A stretch of DNA of 43,481 nucleotides from Desulfobacteraceae bacterium (GTDB lineage: Bacteria; Desulfobacterota; Desulfobacteria; Desulfobacterales; RPRI01), in the NCBI GenBank assembly GCA_011391695.1, contig JAABQB010000023.1, forward strand, positions 1 to 43,481, written 5' to 3'. Under the pieces are notes generated by a model. The model was not told the DNA's origin and searched no databases. It saw only the letters and a program-made list of their open reading frames with translations. The translations under genes and the position numbers were made by a program. Positions 33,070-40,944 of the stretch are shown here, piece by piece. Positions within the stretch are counted from its first letter, which is position 1, and every line of letters begins with the position of its first letter.

Positions 33070-34557
33070 ATGAAGACAAAAACAGCTGAAGAATATTCTC
33101 TAAAAGCCATCGAATCCTTCAAAAATCGCCTGATCGTGGTTTCGAAAAATTTTCGGATTCTCGCCGCCAGCAACTCCCAATCCGGAGCTCCTGAAAAGGA
33201 TATCCTTGGGAAGTTTTGCCATCAGGTCTACTATAACAGATCCGAACCCTGCGACAACTGCGCGGTAAAAGTAGCGCTCGGAGAACAGAAACCATCGCTC
33301 TGTCCAAAGCCGGAGCTTGCGTTGCTGAATGGACATCTTCCCTGCTATTATGCCTATCCCATATACAACGGCAACGAAATAGAAGCATTCGTCAGCATGG
33401 ATTTCGACATGCCCGCCATTGGAATGCTGGAAGAGAAATTGAACCGATCTTACGTGCTTATGGAGAGCCTCCTGCTCAACGCAGTCGATTGTGTGGTGGC
33501 CGCTGATATGTTGGGTGAAATATTTCTTTTCAATCACTCGGCAGTGCAGGTTTTCGGTTACAGCAAGGAAGAAGCCTTAAGAATCTTGAATGTAAGGAAT
33601 ATTTATCCCGAAGGCGTTGCCTACGAGATCATGAAGAGACTCAGGAGCAACGAATACGGTGGAAAGGGACGGCTTGAAGGATACCCGGTGGATGTGGTGG
33701 ACAAAAACGGCAATCTTATTCCCATCGGGCTGAATGCATCTATCATATATGAAAATGATCGGGAAATCGCCACCATCGGTTTTTTTCATGACCGAAGAGA
33801 AAAGATCAGGATGCAAAAGGATCTGGACATTGCACAAGTTCAACTTCTGCAGGCGGAAAAAATGGCATCCCTCGGCAAGCTGGCAGCCGGAGTAGCTCAT
33901 CAGCTCAACAATCCTTTGGGCGGTATTACGCTTTTTGCCAAGCTCATGATAGAAGAATACAATTTGCCTGAAAACGCACAAAGCGACCTGAATCGTATCC
34001 TCAAAGATGCGGAAAGATGTCGTGATACAGTCAAGGAACTGCTGGAGTTTACCCGGCAAACCCGCCATCTCATGAAGCCTAACGACTTGAATAAATTGTT
34101 GACAAGAACTCTTTTTTTATTGGAAAATCAGGTACTTTTTCAAAATATCGCCATTCATAAAAATTTTTTGAATGATCTGCCGTTGGTGGTTTCGGACGCC
34201 CAGCAGTTGAATCATCTATTTATGAACATTATCCTCAATGCAGCCCAGGCAATGGATAGCAAAGGAACACTGACGATCAGCACAATGTTATTGGAAAACA
34301 AAGAATGTGTCCGCATCCAGATTTCCGATTCAGGACCGGGCATTCCCCAGAATGTGCTGCCCCATATTTTCGAGCCGTTTTATACTACCAAGGAGGAAGG
34401 CAAAGGAACCGGCCTGGGACTCAGCCTTGCCTATAACATCATTGAAAGTCATGGCGGGCAAATTTCAGCAGAAAACAATCCCGACCATGGTGCAACATTT
34501 ATTATCGACCTGCCGCTAAATCAAAAATACGAGGAAGGAGAAAAGGGTGGTGAATAA
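33070..34557 (+). CDS. PAS-domain sensor histidine kinase
   Basis: A 495-residue kinase with no transmembrane segment, so a cytoplasmic sensor. The N-terminal PAS-like domain (about 20-115) has cysteines in GKFCHQVYYNRSEPCDNC, a pattern seen in many Desulfobacterota sensors that may bind metal or sense redox. A second PAS (about 130-245) precedes the dimerisation helix with phospho-acceptor H277 (GVAHQLNNPLGG) and an HATPase (NAAQAMDSKG, DSGPGIP, GTGLGLSLAYNII). The last 11 bases overlap the next gene, a receiver-kinase, so the two form one signalling unit. Confidence 0.9.
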   Translation: MKTKTAEEYSLKAIESFKNRLIVVSKNFRILAASNSQSGAPEKDILGKFCHQVYYNRSEPCDNCAVKVALGEQKPSLCPKPELALLNGHLPCYYAYPIYNGNEIEAFVSMDFDMPAIGMLEEKLNRSYVLMESLLLNAVDCVVAADMLGEIFLFNHSAVQVFGYSKEEALRILNVRNIYPEGVAYEIMKRLRSNEYGGKGRLEGYPVDVVDKNGNLIPIGLNASIIYENDREIATIGFFHDRREKIRMQKDLDIAQVQLLQAEKMASLGKLAAGVAHQLNNPLGGITLFAKLMIEEYNLPENAQSDLNRILKDAERCRDTVKELLEFTRQTRHLMKPNDLNKLLTRTLFLLENQVLFQNIAIHKNFLNDLPLVVSDAQQLNHLFMNIILNAAQAMDSKGTLTISTMLLENKECVRIQISDSGPGIPQNVLPHIFEPFYTTKEEGKGTGLGLSLAYNIIESHGGQISAENNPDHGATFIIDLPLNQKYEEGEKGGE

Positions 34558-36037
34558 ATCTGAGGGCTTGCACGTACTCGTCGTGGATGATGAGCAGAAT
34601 ATTCGAGATGCTTCTGAACGAATACTAACACGCATGGGATTTAAGGTTTCCAAGGCCTCCCGCGGCGATGAGGCCATTTCATTGTTTAAACAGGAAGGCC
34701 ACTCCATCATTTTTCTCGATTTAAAAATGCCGGGCATGGATGGTATGGATGTACTCAAACAGGTTCGGCAAATGGATGAAGCGGCTCTTGTTATCGTGAT
34801 CACCGGCTACGCTACTCTGGAAACCGCCATTGAGGCCATGAAGCAGGGCGCATATGATTTTATTTCCAAACCCTTTGAGCCGGACCAACTTCGAATCATC
34901 GTCAATCGCGCTTCTGAAAAAATTCAATTGAAAATGGAAGCGGAAAGACTGGCGGCGGCGCGTAAAAAAACCCTTTTTGATTTGAGTACCGAACAAAGCC
35001 GCATCCGTACAATCATCGATTCCCTTCCCAATGGTCTGCTGGTTACCAATAAGAACGGCCAGGTCGTTTTGATGAATCCGGCTTTCAAACAGCTTATCGA
35101 AATCGACCCGGCCAAAGGCATTGGAGAAACCATTGATCAATACCTGCCGGTCCCGGGATTGTGCGACCTGATTCTTAAAATATCGATGGGCAGGTACATA
35201 GACTATGAAGATATCCCGGCTTACGAATTTGCCCTGTCTGAAAATAAGTACCTCATGGCCAAGGGGCAGCCGGTGCTGGGAGAAAAGCGGGAATGTCTCG
35301 GTGCGGTGGTCAACCTTGTCGATATCACGGCCATGAAAGTCTTTGACCGCATGAAATCGGAATTTGTGGCCAAAGTCTCCCATGAACTCAGATCTCCGCT
35401 TGCCACCATTCATGAACAACTGGCCATAGTGCTGAGTGACATTATAGATACTGCCCCTCAAAGCGACCAGCAGATTCTCAGCCGTGCCAAGGAAAAAACC
35501 CACGGGCTCATATCTCTCATCAGCGATCTTCTGGATCTTTCACGCATTGAAGAAGGTTTGATCTGCCAGGAACCCGTACCGGTTCAAATTGATACCCAGT
35601 TGAAGGAGATCATCAAATTTCTGGGCGCAAAAGCCGAAGCCAAGAATCAATCCCTGACCCTCGAAATACAGGAAGGGGGTCTTACGGAAATTCAGGCCGA
35701 TCCGCTGGCACTTGAAAGCATCTTCGGCAATTTGATTACCAATGCCATCAACTATACCCAGAATGGCGGCAATATAAGGGTGGTTGCGGATACGGTAGGC
35801 GGCAATGTCCGCGTCAGGGTCATCGATAACGGATTCGGTATCGATGACAAAAACCAGAAAAAGATTTTCGAAAGATTTTACAGGATAAAAAACGAGAAAA
35901 CCCGTTATATCACCGGCACCGGCTTGGGGCTTCCCATCGTCAAGGAACTGGTGCAGTCTTTGGGCGGGTTTATCGAGGTGGAAAGCGAGGCAGGTCGGGG
36001 GAGTGTTTTCACGGTACTTCTGCCTGTCAACAAGTAG
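34547..36037 (+). CDS. Receiver-PAS-histidine kinase (hybrid response regulator kinase)
   Basis: A 496-residue protein starting at GTG 34547 inside the preceding kinase gene, with GGAGAAAAGG upstream. The receiver occupies about 8-125 with phospho-acceptor D58 (IIFLDLKMPG) and lysine in SKPFEPDQL. A helix and PAS (about 155-265) follow, then a HisKA domain with H279 (KVSHELRSPLATIH) and an HATPase (NLITNAINYTQNGG, DNGFGIDDKN, GTGLGLPIVKELV). The upstream kinase could phosphorylate D58 to tune this second kinase. No DNA-binding output is present, so a further partner is needed. Confidence 0.9.
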   Translation: MVNKSEGLHVLVVDDEQNIRDASERILTRMGFKVSKASRGDEAISLFKQEGHSIIFLDLKMPGMDGMDVLKQVRQMDEAALVIVITGYATLETAIEAMKQGAYDFISKPFEPDQLRIIVNRASEKIQLKMEAERLAAARKKTLFDLSTEQSRIRTIIDSLPNGLLVTNKNGQVVLMNPAFKQLIEIDPAKGIGETIDQYLPVPGLCDLILKISMGRYIDYEDIPAYEFALSENKYLMAKGQPVLGEKRECLGAVVNLVDITAMKVFDRMKSEFVAKVSHELRSPLATIHEQLAIVLSDIIDTAPQSDQQILSRAKEKTHGLISLISDLLDLSRIEEGLICQEPVPVQIDTQLKEIIKFLGAKAEAKNQSLTLEIQEGGLTEIQADPLALESIFGNLITNAINYTQNGGNIRVVADTVGGNVRVRVIDNGFGIDDKNQKKIFERFYRIKNEKTRYITGTGLGLPIVKELVQSLGGFIEVESEAGRGSVFTVLLPVNK

Positions 36038-36093
36038 TATATCTTATCCTTCTTCTGACCGATACCGAGAGACATTTGAATATCTCAAATTCA

Positions 36094-36122
36094 GATCTGC
36101 AAGGGTAATGGGCTTGCAGGTC
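36094..36122. terminator. Hairpin between convergent genes
   Basis: GATCTGCAAG (36094-36103) and CTTGCAGGTC (36113-36122) form a 10-bp stem (one G-T pair) with a nine-base loop, between the convergent ends of the hybrid kinase and the AroE-like gene. There is no T-run on either side, so it may only block or stabilise transcript ends. Confidence 0.45.
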
Positions 36123-36145
36123 CCTTAACCGCCGACTCAAAATTA

Positions 36146-36958
36146 TCAGGGACTTAAGGCCGAAATAAACTCATCCGCCGACAACTGAAGGCCGGTCCAC
36201 AATGAAAAAGTGCGCCGGGCCTGATACGCCAGAGGCTTCAGGCCATCCGCAAACATGATTCTCCTGTCGTTCGCCATATCCTGCCAGAAAGTCTGCTGGC
36301 GATCATAATTCAAATCCATTACCAGCTCGCATTCAGGCAGATCCAGTGAATGAATCAAGGCATTGAATTCAGGCGATTCATCCGGACTTGAAACTGACGT
36401 GGCATTAACGATGAGGTGGACCGGAAGCGACCGCCCTTCCAACTCCGACAACAGAAGGACCTCACCTCCAAAGCGCGATACCATTTTCCGGGCTTCTGCT
36501 TCATCGCGCCCTGAAACAAAAATCGTTTTGGTGCGCAGCCAGTTGAGGATAAACACCACAGCTTTTGCCATGCCGCCGGTTCCGAAAACAACGGCCGATT
36601 TATCCTCGACATCAAATCCGAGCGCGGTTAAGGCATCCATAAATCCGATGGCATTTGTATTGTATCCTTTCAGCTTGTTTCCATTCCGCACGATGGTATT
36701 GATGGCGCCGATTATATTCGCTCCTTCGGACAGGACATCCAGATAGGGGATGACCGCTTCCTTATACGGCACAGTTACATTGGCGCCGGCAATGTTCAAA
36801 ATTCTCAAGCTTTGGATTGCCTGCCCGAGATTTGCCGGGGCGACGTTGAACGGTACATATATTCCCTTGATCCCCATCCGGCTGAATATGGTTGTGAAGA
36901 TCGCGGTGGACTTGGCGCGATATGCCCTTTCATCGCCTATGATGCAATATACCTGCAT
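36146..36958 (-). CDS. AroE-like shikimate dehydrogenase homologue with altered active site
   Basis: A 270-residue member of the AroE/YdiB fold: N-terminal substrate domain, then a Rossmann domain (VVFGTGGMAKAVVFILN). Catalytic Lys66 (NVTVPYKE) and the Gln of the terminal helix (LAYQARRTF) are kept. Asp102 of AroE is Asn102 here (GYNTNAIG), and the shikimate-binding GNPIxHSxSP loop reads GDERAYRAKST with one serine lost. It is the last gene of the Hdr/Met cluster, 18 bases after hdrCB. Classical shikimate dehydrogenase activity is doubtful; a different substrate or a non-catalytic role is possible. Confidence 0.8.
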   Translation of the reverse strand: MQVYCIIGDERAYRAKSTAIFTTIFSRMGIKGIYVPFNVAPANLGQAIQSLRILNIAGANVTVPYKEAVIPYLDVLSEGANIIGAINTIVRNGNKLKGYNTNAIGFMDALTALGFDVEDKSAVVFGTGGMAKAVVFILNWLRTKTIFVSGRDEAEARKMVSRFGGEVLLLSELEGRSLPVHLIVNATSVSSPDESPEFNALIHSLDLPECELVMDLNYDRQQTFWQDMANDRRIMFADGLKPLAYQARRTFSLWTGLQLSADEFISALSP

Positions 36959-36976
36959 GAAAATTCCGAGGTTAAG

Positions 36977-38296
36977 TTAAGGTCGTGATTCCGCTGGATA
37001 GAGGTTGACGTCCGCCAGGTCGGGTCCAAGATATGTGCGCTCGTTTTCGCCGAGAACACCCAGCGAAAGGCATATCAGCGTCCACAGATGTAGCGTATGA
37101 TATCCTCCGCCGTAATGCTCGGATAAATCATGAACCTGTGCATGGCAGTTATGACAAGGCGTTATGCAATATGCAGCGCCGGTATTCTTGATCTGCTCAT
37201 CTTTCAGTTTCCCGTATGCACGCCTTGCTTCAGGCAGACCTGACTGGAGAAAACCGCCTCCGCCTCCACAACAGTAATTGTTCGACTTGTTCGGCGTCAT
37301 GTCAATAAAGTTATCCTCACCGACAACTGCCTTAACCACGAATCTCAAATCCTCGGCAACAGGATCTCCGAAACTCTTTCTTACAAGCTGGCAGGGGTCC
37401 TGAACAGTAAACTTTACCTTCAGATCCTTATTCCAGTCCGAATTGACTTTCAGCTTTCCTTCCCGGATCCACTGCGCATAACACTGAATAATGCTCTTGA
37501 TTTCAAAATTGTAGGGTATGCTGAATTTTTTCAGTCCGACCCGGACTGCGAAAAGTTCGTGCCCTCACTCCGTATTGAGCCAGACTTTGCATTTCAAATC
37601 ATCCACAGCCTTCGCCTTGACTTCGACAATGCGTTTCCATGACGGGTTATCTGCCATGAACAGGCAATAATTCTCAGCAGCCCAGCCTTTTGAACCGTAT
37701 GTCCAGTCTGCGCCCACAAGATGAAGAATCTTCCACAGGGGCACCATTTCGTCAGGCTCGGTTACAGGTTCTCTCGAATTCTGGTTAAGAAAAAACTCGG
37801 CACCGACCTTGTCCATCGGAGCCTGGAGATTTTCAAATCCTTCCTGATTTTCTCTCACCTCAGCCGCAACATCCTCAACAACAAAACGCCAGTCCTCCTC
37901 GGTTGCCCCCATTGCGCTGCATGTGTCATTCCTGAGCGCCATATCGCATGAGCCGAGTATCCCTTTCGGCCTCTCTTCCCTTGGCCGGCTCCCTCTTACA
38001 TTGAATACCAGCGCCGGTATGTCGATTTTCATTGGACATACATATATGCATCTCTGACACATTGTGCACATCCAGGCCCAGTCGCTCTTTAATAGCTCAT
38101 CATCCATTCCGAGCGCCGCCATGCGCAGGAATTTTCTGGGATCCATTCCTTCGAGTCCCGTAGCCGGGCACCCGGATGAACAGGCTCCGCAGGTAAGACA
38201 GAGATTCAGGTTTCCTTCATCGGGAAGAAGCGCCTTGACCTTATCAATAAATATGCTTCGTTTTCCACGTTTTAAACTGATTACCTCTGATGACAT
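36977..38296 (-). CDS. Fused HdrC-HdrB-like iron-sulfur protein containing selenocysteine (Sec244)
   Basis: A 439-residue protein when the in-frame TGA at 37567-37565 is read as selenocysteine. Residues 28-95 carry two [4Fe-4S] motifs as in HdrC (C33/36/39/43 and C77/80/83/87). The rest is HdrB/DsrK-like: KVWLNTE-U-GH, where relatives have Cys before GH, then one complete CCG domain (C302, C342-C343, C381/C384) whose spacing fits CX31-39CCGX35-36CXXC. Without read-through the gene would end before its CCG domain, whose nearest start (TTG 37348) has no ribosome-binding site. It would pass electrons from HdrA to the methylene-THF reductase or a disulfide partner. Confidence 0.88.
37532..37548 (-). 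promoter_or_regulatory. Bacterial SECIS hairpin for Sec244 of the HdrCB protein
   Basis: In the mRNA, CAGUCC pairs with GGACUG (a seventh G-C pair is possible) around a GGGUC/GGU loop. The first loop G is 22 bases after the UGA, within the 16-37 base range of bacterial SECIS elements, and the loop begins GG. SelB would bind here to deliver Sec-tRNA. Confidence 0.8.
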
Positions 38297-38348
38297 GATT
38301 CTTTTCCCTTGGTCTTAACCAAAACATTCATACATTTTTTACTGAATA

Positions 38349-38738
38349 CTATATCTTCAGCAGTCTCTTAACGCTCTCGGCAATCTGTTCGGCCGATGCC
38401 GGTTTAGGCAGATAATCATCGGCTTCCGTACTCATCCCGTCATAATGTGAATATCGTGTGGAGGTAACAAGCGAAGCGACGGCCGTAAGAAGAACAATGG
38501 GAATACCCGAATATTTATCATCACTTTTTAAAGTTGAACATACCTTGTAACCGTCAATCTCAGGCATCATGACATCAAGGACAATTGCATCCGGAGGATT
38601 GCTCCTGACCTTGGCAAGACCTTCTGCCCCATCGTATGCAAGTTCAACTTCAAAACCTTCCTTCTCCAGACCCTTTTTAACAATCATCGAGAAATCAGGT
38701 TCATCATCCACTACAAGAATTCTCTTTTTACCACTCAT
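38349..38738 (-). CDS. Single-domain response regulator (CheY-like)
   Basis: A 129-residue receiver with no output domain: RILVVDDEPDFS (acidic pair), AIVLDVMMPEIDG (phospho-Asp), LTAVA and YLPKPASAEQI (Lys). The ATG at 38738 has AGGAG seven bases upstream; a GTG two codons earlier is rejected. About ten extra residues (STRYSHYDGMSTEA) sit before the KP loop. It lies between metF and hdrCB on the same strand, an unusual place for a stand-alone receiver. It may regulate the electron-transfer complex by protein contact. Confidence 0.88.
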   Translation of the reverse strand: MSGKKRILVVDDEPDFSMIVKKGLEKEGFEVELAYDGAEGLAKVRSNPPDAIVLDVMMPEIDGYKVCSTLKSDDKYSGIPIVLLTAVASLVTSTRYSHYDGMSTEADDYLPKPASAEQIAESVKRLLKI

Positions 38739-38843
38739 CAGCACTCTCCTTTAATTCTTCAGGAAATTGATATTTGTACGTCTTAAGTCTCTATTTTTCT
38801 CAAGTTTGCCTGAAATATTAATATCACAGAACAGTCAGAAAAA

Positions 38844-39776
38844 TCAATCAACTTTAGGCCTTGGATAAAGCCCTGTACTTTCAACTATTTCAGGAACCTT
38901 TTCTTCCCATTCTATCGCCATTATGTGAAAGCCTTTAACTCCCTCAACCTCTTTTAAACGCTGAATCGATTCGATGCATATCTTAATGCCTTCTTCGGCC
39001 TGTTTTTCCTTTGGAGTGGCGGCCATTCTTTTTACGACATCGTCCGGAACATCCATTCCCGGAACCCGATTTTTCATATATTTTGCCATACCGGCGGTTT
39101 TTAAAGGGGTAAGCCCTGCTAAGATATGGACTTTTTCATGCAGACCCCTTTCTCTCACCATTTTCATCCACAGCTCAAACTTCTCAAGATTATAAATACA
39201 CTGGGTCTGTATGAATTCAGCGCCGGCGGCAATCTTCTTTGCAAGGCGCGGAACTCTTATTTCAAAAGGATCCGCAAAAGGATTTGCGGCGGCGCCAACA
39301 AACATTCTGGGGGGACGATCAATATCGCCGCCACCAAGAAATTTCCCTTCATCACGCATATGTCTTACCGTTTGAAGCAGTTGCATCGAATCAAGATCAT
39401 GAACGTTTTGTCCCTGAGCACAGTCTCCAAAACTCTGATGGTCTCCGGAGAGGCAAAGCATGTTGAAAATATCGAAGGCGGCAGCTCCAAGTATATCGCT
39501 CTGAATGGCTATCCTGTTCCTGTCGCGTGTTACCATCTGAAGAACAGGCTCAAGTCCCATTAACTTAAGGCGTATGCAGGCCGCAAGGCTGCAGAGGCGT
39601 GTAACGGAAGTCTGGTTATCCGTTATATTGATGGCATCTACATGATCCTTTATCAGGTTTGCTTTATGCACAATATGTTCTATGTTGCTGCCGCGCGGAG
39701 GGCCGCACTCCGAAGTAACGGCAAGATGACCTGCGGCAAGAATTTTCTCCAGTTTACTCGGTGTTTTGCAATTCAT
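38844..39776 (-). CDS. metF: 5,10-methylenetetrahydrofolate reductase, MetF subunit
   Basis: A 310-residue FAD-dependent TIM-barrel enzyme that reduces methylene-THF to methyl-THF, here most likely in the methyl branch of the Wood-Ljungdahl pathway. Signatures are VTSECGPPRGS (catalytic Glu region), DAINITDNQTSVTRL, MVTRDRNRIAIQSDILGAAAF, CLSGDHQSFGD, GAEFIQTQCIYNLEKF and HILAGLTPLKTAGMAKYM. Its ATG overlaps the metV stop by four bases. The MetV and Hdr neighbours suggest the MetFV-Hdr type that uses an iron-sulfur electron chain instead of NADH alone. Confidence 0.95.
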   Translation of the reverse strand: MNCKTPSKLEKILAAGHLAVTSECGPPRGSNIEHIVHKANLIKDHVDAINITDNQTSVTRLCSLAACIRLKLMGLEPVLQMVTRDRNRIAIQSDILGAAAFDIFNMLCLSGDHQSFGDCAQGQNVHDLDSMQLLQTVRHMRDEGKFLGGGDIDRPPRMFVGAAANPFADPFEIRVPRLAKKIAAGAEFIQTQCIYNLEKFELWMKMVRERGLHEKVHILAGLTPLKTAGMAKYMKNRVPGMDVPDDVVKRMAATPKEKQAEEGIKICIESIQRLKEVEGVKGFHIMAIEWEEKVPEIVESTGLYPRPKVD

Positions 39777-40441
39777 AACTGCACATCCTCCCTCGCAACT
39801 TTTCGTGGTCCCCCGGCCCTGTCGGTAGACCAGTCTTTCAAAGGAATAATATTTTCATAATCGTCAATTTTGCCAATCGCCTTGAGGCGGTCGACTATAA
39901 GCTGCCATGCACAGTCAACATCTTTGCTTATTTCACACTTTCCATTCGTGGAGCCGCCGCATGGCCCGTTTAAAAGTCTCTTTGCGCATCTTGAAACCGG
40001 ACATATACCGGCTGTTTTTGCAAGAATGCACTTACCGCATGCCTGGCACCTTTCCGTCCACAATCCACGTTTTTCGGTAACACCCAGAAAACAGGTGTTG
40101 ACGCCTGGATATACCGGCAGGGCCTGATATTTTTCGGCCATGAACTGAACCCCCACCCCGCATGCCAGCGAGAGAACCGCATCGTACTTATCCACCCTGT
40201 CCCGTATCTCTTCAAGATACTCATGGTCGCATTGACGCTCCAGTGTCACCTCATCAATTTTTACATCCTTTCCCTGATTCAGAAAATACATCCGGAGGGC
40301 CGAGGCCAGTATTCCCACTTCCTTTTTTCCTCCGGCCTCGCAGACTGTCACACATTCGTTGCAGCCCAGTATCAGGATCTTGCTGTAATTCTCGACCTCT
40401 TTGATTATCTCCTCTATCGGCTTTTTGTCGGCTACAATCAT
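39773..40441 (-). CDS. metV: Methylene-THF reductase iron-sulfur subunit MetV
   Basis: A 222-residue protein of the MetV / methylene-THF reductase C-terminal family. The N-terminal part (ILILGCNECVTVCEAGGKKEV) is typical; the C-terminal half binds iron-sulfur clusters (CQACGKCILAKTAGICPVSRC, NGPCGGSTNGKCEI). MetV forms a heterodimer with MetF and feeds it electrons. Overlap with metF (ATGA) indicates stoichiometric translation. It starts 68 bases after mvhD. Confidence 0.93.
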   Translation of the reverse strand: MIVADKKPIEEIIKEVENYSKILILGCNECVTVCEAGGKKEVGILASALRMYFLNQGKDVKIDEVTLERQCDHEYLEEIRDRVDKYDAVLSLACGVGVQFMAEKYQALPVYPGVNTCFLGVTEKRGLWTERCQACGKCILAKTAGICPVSRCAKRLLNGPCGGSTNGKCEISKDVDCAWQLIVDRLKAIGKIDDYENIIPLKDWSTDRAGGPRKVAREDVQL

Positions 40442-40509
40442 ATATCACGACCTCTCTTTCCTTTAAAATATTAAAACTCACCGGTTTTATAATTTTATAG
40501 TAATTGCCA

Positions 40510-40944
40510 TTAAGCTGCCTTCTTTTTAGAAGCCAATTTAATCGGATTCGGGCCAAGTTGTCTTATAAGCTCGTCCATTTCTAATGCATATTGGGCAAAT
40601 TTTGGACCCTCTGCTGAAGATAGATTCCTCATTTGAACTCTTTCACCGCCAATCCCGATTGAATCAAGTATTATTTTGGCCTGTTCTATTCTTTTTCTTG
40701 CCCTTAAATTACCACTGTTGTAGTGGCATTCCCCTTCCAGACAACCAACCGCATATACTCCGTCAGCGCCTTTTTCAAAAGCTCGCAGTATGTGAAGAAT
40801 ATCCACCTTGCCGGTACATGGTACGCGTATGATTTTAATATTAGTCGGATAGCTCAATCTCATGGAACCTGCCAGGTCCGCGGCCGTGTATCCTCAGTAA
40901 TTGCAGCAAAAAGCGATTATTACAGGTTCGAACTCCTGATTCAT
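40510..40944 (-). CDS. mvhD: MvhD-type iron-sulfur subunit containing selenocysteine (Sec17)
   Basis: A 144-residue protein if the in-frame TGA at 40896-40894 is selenocysteine: MNQEFEPVIIAFCCNY-U-GYTAADLAG, where MvhD relatives have CNWCSYAGADLAG. The rest follows the family (IKIIRVPCTGKVD, FEKGADGVYAVGCLEGECHY, VSASEG-like NLSSAEGPKFAQ). MvhD carries a [2Fe-2S] cluster linking HdrA to an electron donor; the methanogen relative VhuD is a known selenoprotein. ATG 40944 overlaps the hdrA stop (ATGA) with GGAGGG upstream. The shorter frame from 40863 would lack the cluster-binding N-terminus. Confidence 0.92.
40864..40879 (-). promoter_or_regulatory. Bacterial SECIS hairpin for Sec17 of MvhD
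   Basis: In the mRNA GGACCU pairs with AGGUUCC, one U being bulged, around a GGC loop. The first loop G is 20 bases after the UGA. A bulged U in the stem and G at the loop start are features of bacterial SECIS elements bound by SelB. Confidence 0.75.

Noticed and set aside
34721-35503. 260-codon open frame antisense to the hybrid kinase
   Set aside because: Composition is His/Phe/Gln-rich without domain signature, and the sense frame is an unmistakable kinase.
36977-37348. Separate small gene starting at TTG 37348
   Set aside because: It has no ribosome-binding site, starts in the middle of a CCG domain, and the same frame continues upstream to the TGA.
37565-38296. HdrC-like gene ending at 37565 as a complete 243-residue protein
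   Set aside because: The frame continues past the TGA with HdrB-like sequence and a complete CCG domain, and a SECIS-like hairpin follows, so a selenocysteine read-through fits better than a natural end.
40510-40863. 117-residue MvhD starting at 40863
   Set aside because: It lacks the cluster-binding N-terminus; the proper ATG with a strong ribosome-binding site is at 40944, across the TGA.
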